Shown one piece after another: positions 44,609-52,850 of a stretch of DNA of 64,000 bases. The notes beneath the pieces were generated by a model. It saw only the letters and a list, made by a program, of their open reading frames with translations. It did not search any database and was not told the DNA's origin. The stretch's first letter is position 1; the number at the start of each line of letters is the position of its first letter. This DNA is from Variovorax sp. V213 (GTDB taxonomy: Bacteria; Pseudomonadota; Gammaproteobacteria; Burkholderiales; Burkholderiaceae_C). The stretch spans positions 931,001 to 995,000 of the forward strand of contig NZ_AP028664.1 in the NCBI RefSeq assembly GCF_041154455.1, read 5' to 3'. The translations under genes were made by a program, and so were the position numbers.

Positions 44609-45013
44609 TCAGCCCGGGTTCGCGGCGGGGCGGTGAGCCGCTGCCTCGAGGATGCAGAAGTCGACCAGTGCGTCGATCTCGTTCGACTTGTCGAACACCG
44701 CATCGACACCGAATTCGGCGCAGCGCCGCCGGATGTCGGGCGTCGCATAGTTGCTGAGCACCACCACCTTCTGATTGGCCCGGCGCGTGGTGCAGGCCTG
44801 GAGCACGCCGAGCCCGCTGCCTTGCTTGAGAAAAAGATCGACCACCGCCAAATCCCACTCTTCGCTATGGTCGTGCAGCCACTGCCTCGCATGTGCTTCG
44901 GTTTCGGCAAAGCCGACGACCGTCGTGCAGGTAAGTTCTTCCAGAGTGCCAATGAGGTTTTCACGGATCGTGGGGTTGTCTTCGACGATATAGGTCTGCA
45001 ATCTGGTATCCAT
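44609..45013 (-). CDS. Single-domain response regulator (receiver only)
   Basis: A 134-residue CheY-like receiver without an output domain. Acidic pocket Glu11/Asp12 (YIVEDN), phospho-acceptor Asp59 (LAVVDLFL) and a Lys in VFDKSNE are visible. The start at MDTRLQTYIVEDN is favoured; an upstream ATG at 45109 would add a non-receiver extension. It is convergent with the NarL-type regulator and could modulate the same phosphorelay. Confidence 0.83.
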   Translation of the reverse strand: MDTRLQTYIVEDNPTIRENLIGTLEELTCTTVVGFAETEAHARQWLHDHSEEWDLAVVDLFLKQGSGLGVLQACTTRRANQKVVVLSNYATPDIRRRCAEFGVDAVFDKSNEIDALVDFCILEAAAHRPAANPG

Positions 45014-45244
45014 GCCGAACCGCGCTTCCTCTGACGTTGGCAGGTGTCTGCGAACTCCTGCTGGCGAGTGTCTGCGCATTGAGATTGATGCCTCGCCGGC
45101 AAGCATCATGCAGGGTTCGGGGGAAGCGTGTTGTAGGCGGGTTCTGACGAAGCCGCTTTATCTCTTCATTCGTAGGCAATGGCTCACGGTTTTTGCGGTC
45201 CGCTGCCGACCCGCGAAGCGCCGCGACCGGTTTATTCACACGGG
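45014..45244. other. Gene-free region between the receiver gene and the AsmA-like gene
   Basis: A 231-base divergent intergenic stretch that should carry both promoters. TTTATC near 45159 and TTTATTCAC near 45230 are weak -10-like candidates for the AsmA-like gene. No terminator or repeat was recognised. Confidence 0.4.
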
Positions 45245-47275
45245 ATGGCATCGAATGTCCTCCTTCGCAAACGGCTTCGCAACGGACCGCTCTGGCTCGA
45301 AGTGCTGGGGGCCTTCTTGCTGCTGCTCGCCCTGCTGGCGGTGGTGCTGGCGTTCTTTCCGTGGGACACGCTGCGCGAACCCCTGAACCGCTATGTCAGC
45401 GAAAAGACCGGGCGCAAGTTCGAGATCACGCGCCGGCTCGACGTCGGGCTCGGGCTGCGCGGAGCCACCATCAAGGCCGACGGCATCGAGTTCGCCAATC
45501 CGCCGTGGGCGCGCGACCCCTACCTGGTCAAGGCCGAGCGCGCCGAATTCGACATCCGCCTCTGGCCCCTCATCAGGCAGAAGGTCGTGATTCCGCGGCT
45601 GGCGCTCGTCTCGCCAACGCTGGGCCTTCAGATGGAGGCCGACGGGCGCCGTACCTGGGCGCTTGGCAAGGACACCTCCGATCCTGGCACGGTGCCCGTC
45701 ATCGGCCTGATGGAGGTCGACGGCGGCGCGGTTGATTTCCTGGCCAAGCACCTCGGGGTCGACATGCACGCGGACGTGAGCTACGACTCCAGCCGCGGCG
45801 ACCTGCCGCTCAGCTATCGCGTCAAAGGCCGTTACAAGGGCCAGTCGCTGACGGCCGAAGGGCGCACGGGCAACGTGCTGCAGCTCAAGGCAGCCGGCGG
45901 GTCGCCGTTTCCGCTGGAAATCGATGGCGCGGCCGGCCAGACGCGCCTCAAGGCCTCGGGGACGGTGACCGACTTTGCCGAACTCGACGGCATCGACGCG
46001 AAGTTCGAACTCAAGGGCCAGACCCTCGGCGCCTTGTTCCCCTTGCTGGGCATTGCGCTGCCGGAGACCTCCCCTTATGCGCTGAGCGGCGACCTGCGCA
46101 AGCGCGGCAAGCAATGGGAGGTGGCCGGACTAAAGGGCAGGCTCGGCCTGTCCGACATCGCCGGCGACATGCGCTTCGACCAGGCGGGCCGCGTGCCGCA
46201 CCTCGCGGGTGAACTGCGCTCCCGGGTGATGGACATGGACGACCTGGGCCCGCTCATCGGCCTGCCGCCCACCGAGCGGTCGGCCAAGGCGGTCGAAGGC
46301 GTGGCGCCGCCTCCCACCATCAAGCAGGTCAAGCGCGGCCGGGACACCAAGGTGCTGCCCACCGCCACCCTCGACTTCGACCGCCTGCGCGCCATGAACG
46401 CCGACGTGAAGTACGTGGCCGACCGGATCAAGAACGTGCGCGATATGCCGCTCGACCGTGGCAGCGTGCAGATCAAGCTGAACAACGGCGTGCTCGCGCT
46501 CGAGCCGCTCGACCTGGGCGTGGGCGGCGGCAAGCTGGCCGGCGCCATCCGCATCGACGCCACCCAGAACCCCGCGGACATCCGCGCGTCGCTCGAACTG
46601 CGCAACGTGCAGCTCAACCGACTGGTCCCGAAGATCGAGACCATGCGAAGCAGCTTCAGCAGGCTCGACGGCCGGATCAACCTCTCGGGCCGGGGAACCT
46701 CGGTGGCAAGCTGGCTCGGCGGCGCCTCGGGCGACGTCGCGGCGCTGACCGGGCGAGGGCGGTTCAGCAACCTCTTGCTCGAATTCATGGGGCTGGACGG
46801 CGCCGAGATCATCAAGTTCCTGCTGCGAGGCGACCAGAACGTCGAACTGCGCTGCGCCGCAATGGCCTTCGACGTCGACAAGGGCCTCATGACCAGCCGC
46901 AGCATGGTGCTGGACACCGAAGACACGGTCTTTTATGGCAGCGGCCAGGCCAACCTGGCCACCGAAAAGCTCGACTTCGTGGTTCGCCCCGAGCCCAAGG
47001 ACAAAAGCTTCCTGTCGCTGCGCTCGCCGCTGGTCATCGGCGGCACCTTCGGGGCGCCGTCGGGCGGGGTGCAGGCTGCGCCATTGGCGGAGCGGGGCAT
47101 CGCCGCACTGGTGCTGGGCGCGCTCAATCCGCTGTTGGCCCTGGCCGCCACCGTCGAAACGGGGCCGGGCGAGGATGCCGATTGCAAGGGTGTGCTGGCG
47201 CAAGCCAACAAACCCACAGCCGGTGCGGCGGCCGCGGGTGCGGCCAAGGCGAAAGGCGCGAAGCAGCAGCGCTGA
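45245..47275 (+). CDS. AsmA family protein
   Basis: Predicted inner-membrane-anchored periplasmic protein of about 676 residues: one N-terminal helix (about 18-38) followed by a long AsmA-like beta-rich region and a C-terminal AsmA_2-type domain (SGRGTSVASWLGGASGDV). AsmA-like proteins are implicated in phospholipid transport across the envelope. The ATG at 45245 is preferred over 45179 because it directly precedes the basic stretch and TM helix. An Ala/Lys-rich tail ends the protein. Confidence 0.87.
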   Translation: MASNVLLRKRLRNGPLWLEVLGAFLLLLALLAVVLAFFPWDTLREPLNRYVSEKTGRKFEITRRLDVGLGLRGATIKADGIEFANPPWARDPYLVKAERAEFDIRLWPLIRQKVVIPRLALVSPTLGLQMEADGRRTWALGKDTSDPGTVPVIGLMEVDGGAVDFLAKHLGVDMHADVSYDSSRGDLPLSYRVKGRYKGQSLTAEGRTGNVLQLKAAGGSPFPLEIDGAAGQTRLKASGTVTDFAELDGIDAKFELKGQTLGALFPLLGIALPETSPYALSGDLRKRGKQWEVAGLKGRLGLSDIAGDMRFDQAGRVPHLAGELRSRVMDMDDLGPLIGLPPTERSAKAVEGVAPPPTIKQVKRGRDTKVLPTATLDFDRLRAMNADVKYVADRIKNVRDMPLDRGSVQIKLNNGVLALEPLDLGVGGGKLAGAIRIDATQNPADIRASLELRNVQLNRLVPKIETMRSSFSRLDGRINLSGRGTSVASWLGGASGDVAALTGRGRFSNLLLEFMGLDGAEIIKFLLRGDQNVELRCAAMAFDVDKGLMTSRSMVLDTEDTVFYGSGQANLATEKLDFVVRPEPKDKSFLSLRSPLVIGGTFGAPSGGVQAAPLAERGIAALVLGALNPLLALAATVETGPGEDADCKGVLAQANKPTAGAAAAGAAKAKGAKQQR

Positions 47276-47316
47276 TGCAGCCCGCCCCCGCAGGAGGAGG
47301 GCGCCCGCCCTTGTCG

Positions 47317-48078
47317 TCAGGCGTCCGCTGCGCGGTTTGCGCAGACGATGCAATGCGGATCGCGCGCAACCTGCAACGTGTCGAACGCCGTGCGGCGCCC
47401 GTCGAACATCAGGAGCTTGCCCGCCAGCGACGGACCGATGCCCGCCAGCAGCTTGAGCGCTTCGCTGGCCTGCAGCGTGCCGATGGTGCCGACCACCGGG
47501 CCGAAAACGCCAAGCACCGCACAAAGCGTCTCCTCGAAGGCCGCGTCGGGCGGAAAGAGGCACGCATAGCAGGGAGAGGCGGGGTCGCGCGTGTCGTACA
47601 CGCTCAGCTGGCCGTCGAAGCGGATGGCCGCTCCGGCCACCAGCGGCTTGGCGTGCGCCACGCAGGCGCGGTTGACGGCGTGACGGGTGGCAAAGTTGTC
47701 GCAGCAATCGAGCACCACGTCCGCCGCCGCGACCAGGCGCGAAAGCAGCGCCTCGTCCGCGCGCAGGGCGTGCGTCTCGATGGCGATGTCGGGGTTGATG
47801 CCGCGCATGGCCTCTGCGGCCGATTCGACCTTGGGGCGGCCCACGCGTGCGTTCGTGTGGGCGACCTGGCGCTGCAGGTTGGTGAGGTCGACCTCGTCGT
47901 CGTCCACCAGCACGATGTGCCCGACGCCGGCGGCTGCAAGGTACAGCGCCACGGGTGAACCCAGGCCGCCCGCGCCGATGACCAGCGCGTGCCCGGCACT
48001 GACGCGCTCCTGGCCGTCGATGCCGAACTCCTCGAGCAGGATGTGCCGCGAATAGCGCAGCAGGTCGTGATCGTCCAT
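47317..48078 (-). CDS. ThiF/MoeB/HesA family adenylyltransferase
   Basis: E1-like enzyme that adenylates the C-terminus of a ubiquitin-like sulfur carrier (ThiS or MoaD). 253 residues; Rossmann ATP loop VIGAGGLGSPVAL, Arg finger near the N-terminus (LLRYSRHILL), and two zinc Cys pairs (CYACLFP, CIVC). MoeB and ThiF cannot be separated by eye, and no carrier gene is next to it. Convergent with the AsmA-like gene, upstream is the CtpA protease. Confidence 0.87.
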   Translation of the reverse strand: MDDHDLLRYSRHILLEEFGIDGQERVSAGHALVIGAGGLGSPVALYLAAAGVGHIVLVDDDEVDLTNLQRQVAHTNARVGRPKVESAAEAMRGINPDIAIETHALRADEALLSRLVAAADVVLDCCDNFATRHAVNRACVAHAKPLVAGAAIRFDGQLSVYDTRDPASPCYACLFPPDAAFEETLCAVLGVFGPVVGTIGTLQASEALKLLAGIGPSLAGKLLMFDGRRTAFDTLQVARDPHCIVCANRAADA

Positions 48079-48113
48079 GCGCGCCTCGGCTCGCCCTTGG
48101 TCGCCGCGCGGCC

Positions 48114-49559
48114 TCAGTTTTCCTTCTTCTCTTCCTTGTTGTCGACGATGACCTGCGTCTTGCTCACGAGCACCGGCTGGCCCTTGAGGCGGTTGAGCGC
48201 CTGCACCAGCGGAAAGTCCTTGTCGGTGCCGAACTCGGGCACCTTGCGGTCCTGCGGCGGCTTCTTGGCTTCCTCTTCAAGGCGCTTGCGGGCTTCGTCG
48301 CGGGCCTTTTCGCGTTCCGGGTCCTTGGTCTCGGGGCCCTGGCCGCTGGCCAGGTGCTTCTCGAGGTCGGCCTCGCGCATGCGCAGGGCTGCGAAGGGGC
48401 TGCCCTCGGCGCTTTCGTCGACCAGCACGTTGGGCACGATGCCCTTGGCCTGGATCGAGGTTCCGCTCGGCGTGTAGTAGCGCGCCGTGGTGATCTTGAG
48501 GCCCGTGTCCGGTCCGAGCGGGCGCACCGTCTGCACCGAGCCCTTGCCGAAGGTCTGGCTGCCCATGACGGTGGCGCGCTTGTGGTCCTGCAGCGCACCG
48601 GCCACGATTTCGCTCGCAGAGGCCGAGCCTTCGTTCACCAGCACCACCAGCGGCACGGTCTTGAGCGCGGCGGGCAGGTTGCGCAGCGGATCGCTGCCGG
48701 AGCGGCGCTGGTAGAACTCGGGCGCCGCCTTGTAGACCGACTTGCTTTCGGCCAGCTGGCCGTCGGTGGACACCACCGTGACGTTTTCGGGCAGGAAGGC
48801 GGCCGAGATGGCCACCGCCGCGTCGAGCAGGCCGCCCGGGTCGTTGCGCAGGTCGAGCACCAGTCCCTTGAGGTTGGGCTCTTCCTTGTAGATGTCTTCG
48901 ACCTTCTTCACGAAGTCGTCGACCGTGCGCTCCTGGAACTGCGACAGCCGGATCCAGCCGTAGCCCGGCTCCATGACCTTGCCGCGCACCGACTGGGTAC
49001 GGATTTCTTCCCGAGTGATCGTGACCGGGAAGGTGCGGCTTTCGTCCTTGCGGAAGATGGTCAGCAGCACCTTGGTGTTGGCCTCGCCGCGCATGCGCTT
49101 GACGGCTTCGTTGAGCGACAGGCCGCGCACGGCGGTGTCATCGATCTTGGTGATCAGGTCGTTCGGCTTCAGGCCCGCGCGGAAGGCCGGGGAGCCCTCG
49201 ATCGGCGACACCACCTTGATGAGGCCATCTTCCTGCGAGATCTCGATGCCCACGCCGACGAAGCGGCCGGTCGTGCCTTCCCTGAATTCCTTGAAGGACT
49301 TCTTGTCGAAGTACTGGGAATGCGGGTCGAGGCCGGCCACCATGCCGGAGATGGCGTCGGAAATGAGCTTTTTCTCGTCGACCGGCTCGACATAGTCGCT
49401 CTTGACCATCCCGAAAACGGCAGCGAGCTGCTGCAATTCCTCGAGCGGGAGCGGCGCAAGCGAGCCGCGCGCGACCGTCTGCAGCGAGACGGTGGTCAGG
49501 ACGCCGGCCACGGCGCCAGCGGCGACCCAGCCGGTAATCTTCAATTTCTGGCCCATCAT
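48114..49559 (-). CDS. C-terminal processing peptidase, S41 family
   Basis: Periplasmic carboxyl-terminal protease, 481 residues. It has an N-terminal membrane/signal helix, a PDZ domain (about 80-165: VGVGIEISQEDG, GSPAFRAGLKPND), and the S41 domain with the catalytic Ser (middle Ser of GSASASEI) and Lys in TFGKGSV 25 residues later. A charged C-terminal tail follows. AAGGA precedes the first of two adjacent ATGs (49559, 49556). It cleaves misfolded or specific periplasmic proteins. Confidence 0.92.
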   Translation of the reverse strand: MMGQKLKITGWVAAGAVAGVLTTVSLQTVARGSLAPLPLEELQQLAAVFGMVKSDYVEPVDEKKLISDAISGMVAGLDPHSQYFDKKSFKEFREGTTGRFVGVGIEISQEDGLIKVVSPIEGSPAFRAGLKPNDLITKIDDTAVRGLSLNEAVKRMRGEANTKVLLTIFRKDESRTFPVTITREEIRTQSVRGKVMEPGYGWIRLSQFQERTVDDFVKKVEDIYKEEPNLKGLVLDLRNDPGGLLDAAVAISAAFLPENVTVVSTDGQLAESKSVYKAAPEFYQRRSGSDPLRNLPAALKTVPLVVLVNEGSASASEIVAGALQDHKRATVMGSQTFGKGSVQTVRPLGPDTGLKITTARYYTPSGTSIQAKGIVPNVLVDESAEGSPFAALRMREADLEKHLASGQGPETKDPEREKARDEARKRLEEEAKKPPQDRKVPEFGTDKDFPLVQALNRLKGQPVLVSKTQVIVDNKEEKKEN

Positions 49560-49660
49560 GAGTGATTGTCCTTGTCGGCTGTCGAGCCAATATACACAGC
49601 TTGGAAGCAAATTGCCTGCCGGGGTTCCACGGGGGAGCGCCGCCAAGGGTTTTCTTTTCT

Positions 49661-50404
49661 TCAGCCTTTGCCCTGCGACGCCACCGCCGCGGCGGCCTTC
49701 TCGGCGGCTGCGGCATCGCCCAGGTAGTAGTGCCGCAGCGGCTTGAGCTCGTCATCGAGCTCGTAGACCAGCGGAATGCCGTTCGGAATGTTCAGGCCGA
49801 CGATGGCGTCGTCCGAAATGCCGTCCAGGTACTTGACCAGCGCCCGGATCGAATTGCCGTGCGCCGCCACCACCAGGCGGCGCCCGGCGCGGATGGCAGG
49901 TGCCATCGATTCGTTCCAGAACGGCAGCACGCGCGCCACCGTGTCCTTCAGGCACTCGGTCAGCGGAATCTGCTCGGGCGACAGCTTGGCGTAGCGGATG
50001 TCGCTGCGTTCGCTGCGCGGGTCGTCGGCTTCCAGCGGCGGAGGGGGGGTGTTGTAGCTGCGGCGCCAGACCAGCACCTGCTCGTCGCCGTATCTCTTGG
50101 CCGTTTCGGCCTTGTTCAGCCCCTGGAGGCCGCCGTAGTGGCGCTCGTTCAGGCGCCAGGAATGCACCACCGGCAGCCAGGTGCGGTCGAGTTCGTCCAG
50201 CGTGTGCCAGAGCGTGCGGGTGGCGCGCTTGAGCACGCTGGTGTAGGCCACGTCGAAATCGTAGCCCTCGGCCTTGAGCAGCCGGCCGGCCTGCTTGGCC
50301 TGCTCGATGCCGGTTTCGGTCAGGTCGACATCCGTCCATCCGGTAAAGCGGTTTTCGAGATTCCAGGTCGATTCGCCGTGGCGGATCAGTACCAGTTTGT
50401 GCAT
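49661..50404 (-). CDS. gpmA: 2,3-bisphosphoglycerate-dependent phosphoglycerate mutase
   Basis: Glycolytic enzyme converting 3- to 2-phosphoglycerate through a phosphohistidine. 247 residues; RHGES motif with catalytic His9, the LNERHYGGLQGL block, and AAHGNSIRAL with the second His. The length fits the dPGM family. AAAGG precedes the ATG. Divergent from the rhodanese gene and followed by ctpA, as in many Betaproteobacteria. Confidence 0.95.
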   Translation of the reverse strand: MHKLVLIRHGESTWNLENRFTGWTDVDLTETGIEQAKQAGRLLKAEGYDFDVAYTSVLKRATRTLWHTLDELDRTWLPVVHSWRLNERHYGGLQGLNKAETAKRYGDEQVLVWRRSYNTPPPPLEADDPRSERSDIRYAKLSPEQIPLTECLKDTVARVLPFWNESMAPAIRAGRRLVVAAHGNSIRALVKYLDGISDDAIVGLNIPNGIPLVYELDDELKPLRHYYLGDAAAAEKAAAAVASQGKG

Positions 50405-50476
50405 GTGGGAAGCCTTTGGCAGCGCTTGGGAAAACCAGCATTCTAAAATCCTGGGTTTGCCATCCAAGGAACCCCC

Positions 50477-50893
50477 GTGAAATTGATCGAATTCGTCACC
50501 GCCAACTGGATGCTGATCCTGATCGCGCTCAGCTCGGGTGGCATGCTGGCCTGGCCGCTGGTTCGCGGCGCCGGCGGCGGCACGCTCACGGCCCAGGGAG
50601 CGGTGCATCTCATCAACCGCGAACGCGCGGTGCTGGTCGATGTGCGCGAACCCGAAGAGTTCGCCACCGGCCACATGATCGGCGCCAAGAACGTGCCCCT
50701 GAACCAGCTCGAAGAAAAGCTGACCGGCGCGGTCAAGAACAAGAACGTGCCGGTGCTGCTGGTGTGCGCCACCGGAGCCCGCGCCCAGCGCGCCGTGGCC
50801 ATGGCCAAGAAACTCGGCTACGAGCAGGCCCAAGCCGTCTCTGGCGGCCTCAAGGCCTGGAAAGAGGCCAACCTGCCGGTTGAAAAAGCCTGA
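50477..50893 (+). CDS. Membrane-anchored rhodanese-like protein
   Basis: A 138-residue protein with an N-terminal membrane helix (about residues 10-30) and one rhodanese domain (about 38-132). The persulfide-carrying Cys97 lies in LVCATGARA, so it can be active. GTG start with AAGGA before it. It opens the conserved rhodanese-grxC-secB-gpsA run also found in E. coli (yibN-grxC-secB-gpsA). Confidence 0.9.
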   Translation: MKLIEFVTANWMLILIALSSGGMLAWPLVRGAGGGTLTAQGAVHLINRERAVLVDVREPEEFATGHMIGAKNVPLNQLEEKLTGAVKNKNVPVLLVCATGARAQRAVAMAKKLGYEQAQAVSGGLKAWKEANLPVEKA

Positions 50894-50913
50894 ATCTCCC
50901 TGAGATACATCCC

Positions 50914-51174
50914 ATGCAAGCCGTCAAGATGTACACCACCGCCGTCTGCCCCTACTGCATTCGCGCGAAGCAAATCCTCAAGTCCAAGGGTGTCGAGCAG
51001 ATCGAAGAAATCCGCATCGACAGTGACCCCGCAGCCCGCAGCACCATGATGGAGATCACCCAGCGGCGCACAGTGCCGCAGATCTTCATCGGCGACACCC
51101 ACGTGGGCGGCTGCGACGACCTGATGGCGCTCGACAGCCGCGGCGGCCTGATTCCGCTCTTGCAGGGCGCCTGA
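50914..51174 (+). CDS. grxC: Glutaredoxin 3
   Basis: Dithiol glutaredoxin, 86 residues, with active site CPYC (Cys12, Cys15), the TVPQIF cis-Pro loop and GGCDDL glutathione-binding segment. It reduces protein disulfides and mixed glutathione disulfides. It lies 20 bases after the rhodanese gene, before secB. Confidence 0.95.
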   Translation: MQAVKMYTTAVCPYCIRAKQILKSKGVEQIEEIRIDSDPAARSTMMEITQRRTVPQIFIGDTHVGGCDDLMALDSRGGLIPLLQGA

Positions 51175-51302
51175 TACACATAGCAGCCGGACGTCACGGA
51201 AGCGATCCGGGCGTCGGGCGATAATCGCCTGCTCATTCATCTGCAGCCCGCTGCGGGAACCTCTCCCCGGCGGGCATTGTTTTGATCCTCGAAAGTTCAG
51301 CC

Positions 51303-51767
51303 ATGGCCGACCAGCAAGCCCAAGATCCCGTTTTCCAGATCCAGCGCGTCTACCTCAAGGACCTGTCGCTCGAACAGCCGAATTCGCCCGCCATCCTGCT
51401 CGAGCAGGAGCAGCCCACCGTCGACATCCAGCTTGGCGTGGACGCCCAGCCGGTGGCTGAAGGCATCTTCGAAATCACCGTGTCGGCCACCGTGCAGACC
51501 AAGATCCAGGACAGGACCGTGTTCCTGGTCGAAGCCAAGCAAGCTGGCATCTTCGAGATCCGCAACCTGCCCGAAGACCAGATGGGCCCGATCCTCGGCA
51601 TTGCCTGCCCGCAGATCGTCTATCCCTACCTGCGCGGCAACGTGGCCGACGTGATCCAGCGCGGCGGCTTCCCGCCCGTGCACCTGGCGGAAATCAACTT
51701 CCAGGCGATGTACGAGCAGCAGCAGGCTCAGGCTGCCGGCCAGCCCTCGCCGACCCTCGCGCAGTAA
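51303..51767 (+). CDS. secB: Protein-export chaperone SecB
   Basis: Homotetrameric chaperone that keeps Sec-dependent preproteins unfolded and delivers them to SecA. 154 residues with the family blocks FQIQRVYLKDLSLE and LFPYxR-like IVYPYLRGNVADVIQRGGFPPV. The start MADQQAQDP is taken over an upstream in-frame ATG at 51282. Between grxC and gpsA, the usual neighbours. Confidence 0.96.
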   Translation: MADQQAQDPVFQIQRVYLKDLSLEQPNSPAILLEQEQPTVDIQLGVDAQPVAEGIFEITVSATVQTKIQDRTVFLVEAKQAGIFEIRNLPEDQMGPILGIACPQIVYPYLRGNVADVIQRGGFPPVHLAEINFQAMYEQQQAQAAGQPSPTLAQ

Positions 51768-51791
51768 CCTGGCACAACGCCGCCAACGCCG

Positions 51792-52826
51792 ATGAAGATC
51801 TGCGTTCATGGCGCCGGTGCCTGGGGCACGGCACTGGCCGTCAACGCGGCGGGCCGCCACGAGGTCACGCTCTGGGCGCGCGATGCGGCGCAGGCCGCCG
51901 CGATCGCGACCGCGCGCGAAAATGTCCGCTACCTGCCCGGCCTGGCCTTGCCGCCCTCGCTCATGGTGCGGGCCGGCGATCTCCGCCAGGCCCGGGCGGG
52001 CGCCGAACTCGTCATCGTCGCCACGCCCATGGCCGCCTTGCGCCAGCAGCTCACGGACTTGCGCGGCACGACCGCGCCGGTGGCGTGGCTGTGCAAGGGC
52101 GTGGAGCCTGCGCTTGACCAATCCCCTGCCTCCTTTGGTTTGCTGGCCCACGAGATATGGGCGCAGGTTGCTCCTGAATTGCTAGCGGGCGTGCTCAGCG
52201 GGCCGAGCTTTGCACAAGAAGTCGCCGAAGGCCGGCCCACCGCGCTGGTGGCCGCGAGCCCGCATGCGGCGGTGCGCGAGGCGCTGGTCGAAGCCTTCCA
52301 TGGACCGGCCCTGCGCGTCTACGCCAACGACGACATCGTGGGTGTCGAAGTCGGCGGCGCGGTCAAGAACGTGCTGGCCATTGCCACCGGCCTTTGCGAC
52401 GGACTGGCGCTGGGGCTCAATGCGCGCGCCGCGCTCATCACGCGCGGCCTGGCGGAAATGACGCGCTTCGGCTTGGCGCTCGGTGCGCGCGCCGAGACTT
52501 TCATGGGCCTTTCCGGCCTTGGCGACCTGGTGCTGACCTCGACCGGCGACTTGTCGCGCAACCGCAAGGTCGGCCTGCTGCTGGCGCAGGGACGCACCCT
52601 GGCAGAGGCCGTGGCTTCGCTGGGGCACGTGGCCGAAGGCGTCTATTGCGCACGCACAGTGGTGCAGCGTGCGCGGGGCCTGGGGGTGGAAATGCCCATC
52701 GCCGAGGGCGTGGTCGCACTGCTCGACGGCAAGCTGAGCCCGAAGGAGGCCGTTGCCTCGCTGACCGGCCGCGATCCGGTGCCCGAGTCGGTGCTCGCGC
52801 CCGCGGACCCGCGCGTTTCACCCTGA
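51792..52826 (+). CDS. gpsA: NAD(P)H-dependent glycerol-3-phosphate dehydrogenase
   Basis: Makes sn-glycerol-3-phosphate from dihydroxyacetone phosphate for phospholipid synthesis. 344 residues; N-terminal Rossmann motif HGAGAWGTALA, the CKGVE segment, SGPSFAQEV, catalytic Lys in GGAVKNVLAIA and GLSGLGDLVLT. The segment around residues 105-130 is a few residues longer than in E. coli and slightly A+T-richer. The ugp operon in this window offers a scavenging route to the same product. Confidence 0.95.
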   Translation: MKICVHGAGAWGTALAVNAAGRHEVTLWARDAAQAAAIATARENVRYLPGLALPPSLMVRAGDLRQARAGAELVIVATPMAALRQQLTDLRGTTAPVAWLCKGVEPALDQSPASFGLLAHEIWAQVAPELLAGVLSGPSFAQEVAEGRPTALVAASPHAAVREALVEAFHGPALRVYANDDIVGVEVGGAVKNVLAIATGLCDGLALGLNARAALITRGLAEMTRFGLALGARAETFMGLSGLGDLVLTSTGDLSRNRKVGLLLAQGRTLAEAVASLGHVAEGVYCARTVVQRARGLGVEMPIAEGVVALLDGKLSPKEAVASLTGRDPVPESVLAPADPRVSP

Positions 52827-52850
52827 CAAGACTGAAGAGACAAGAAAGCC

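Noticed and set aside
50405..50476. Promoter between gpmA and the rhodanese gene
   Set aside because: TTGGCA and TCTAAA are present, but the spacing is about 20 bases, too long to call with confidence.
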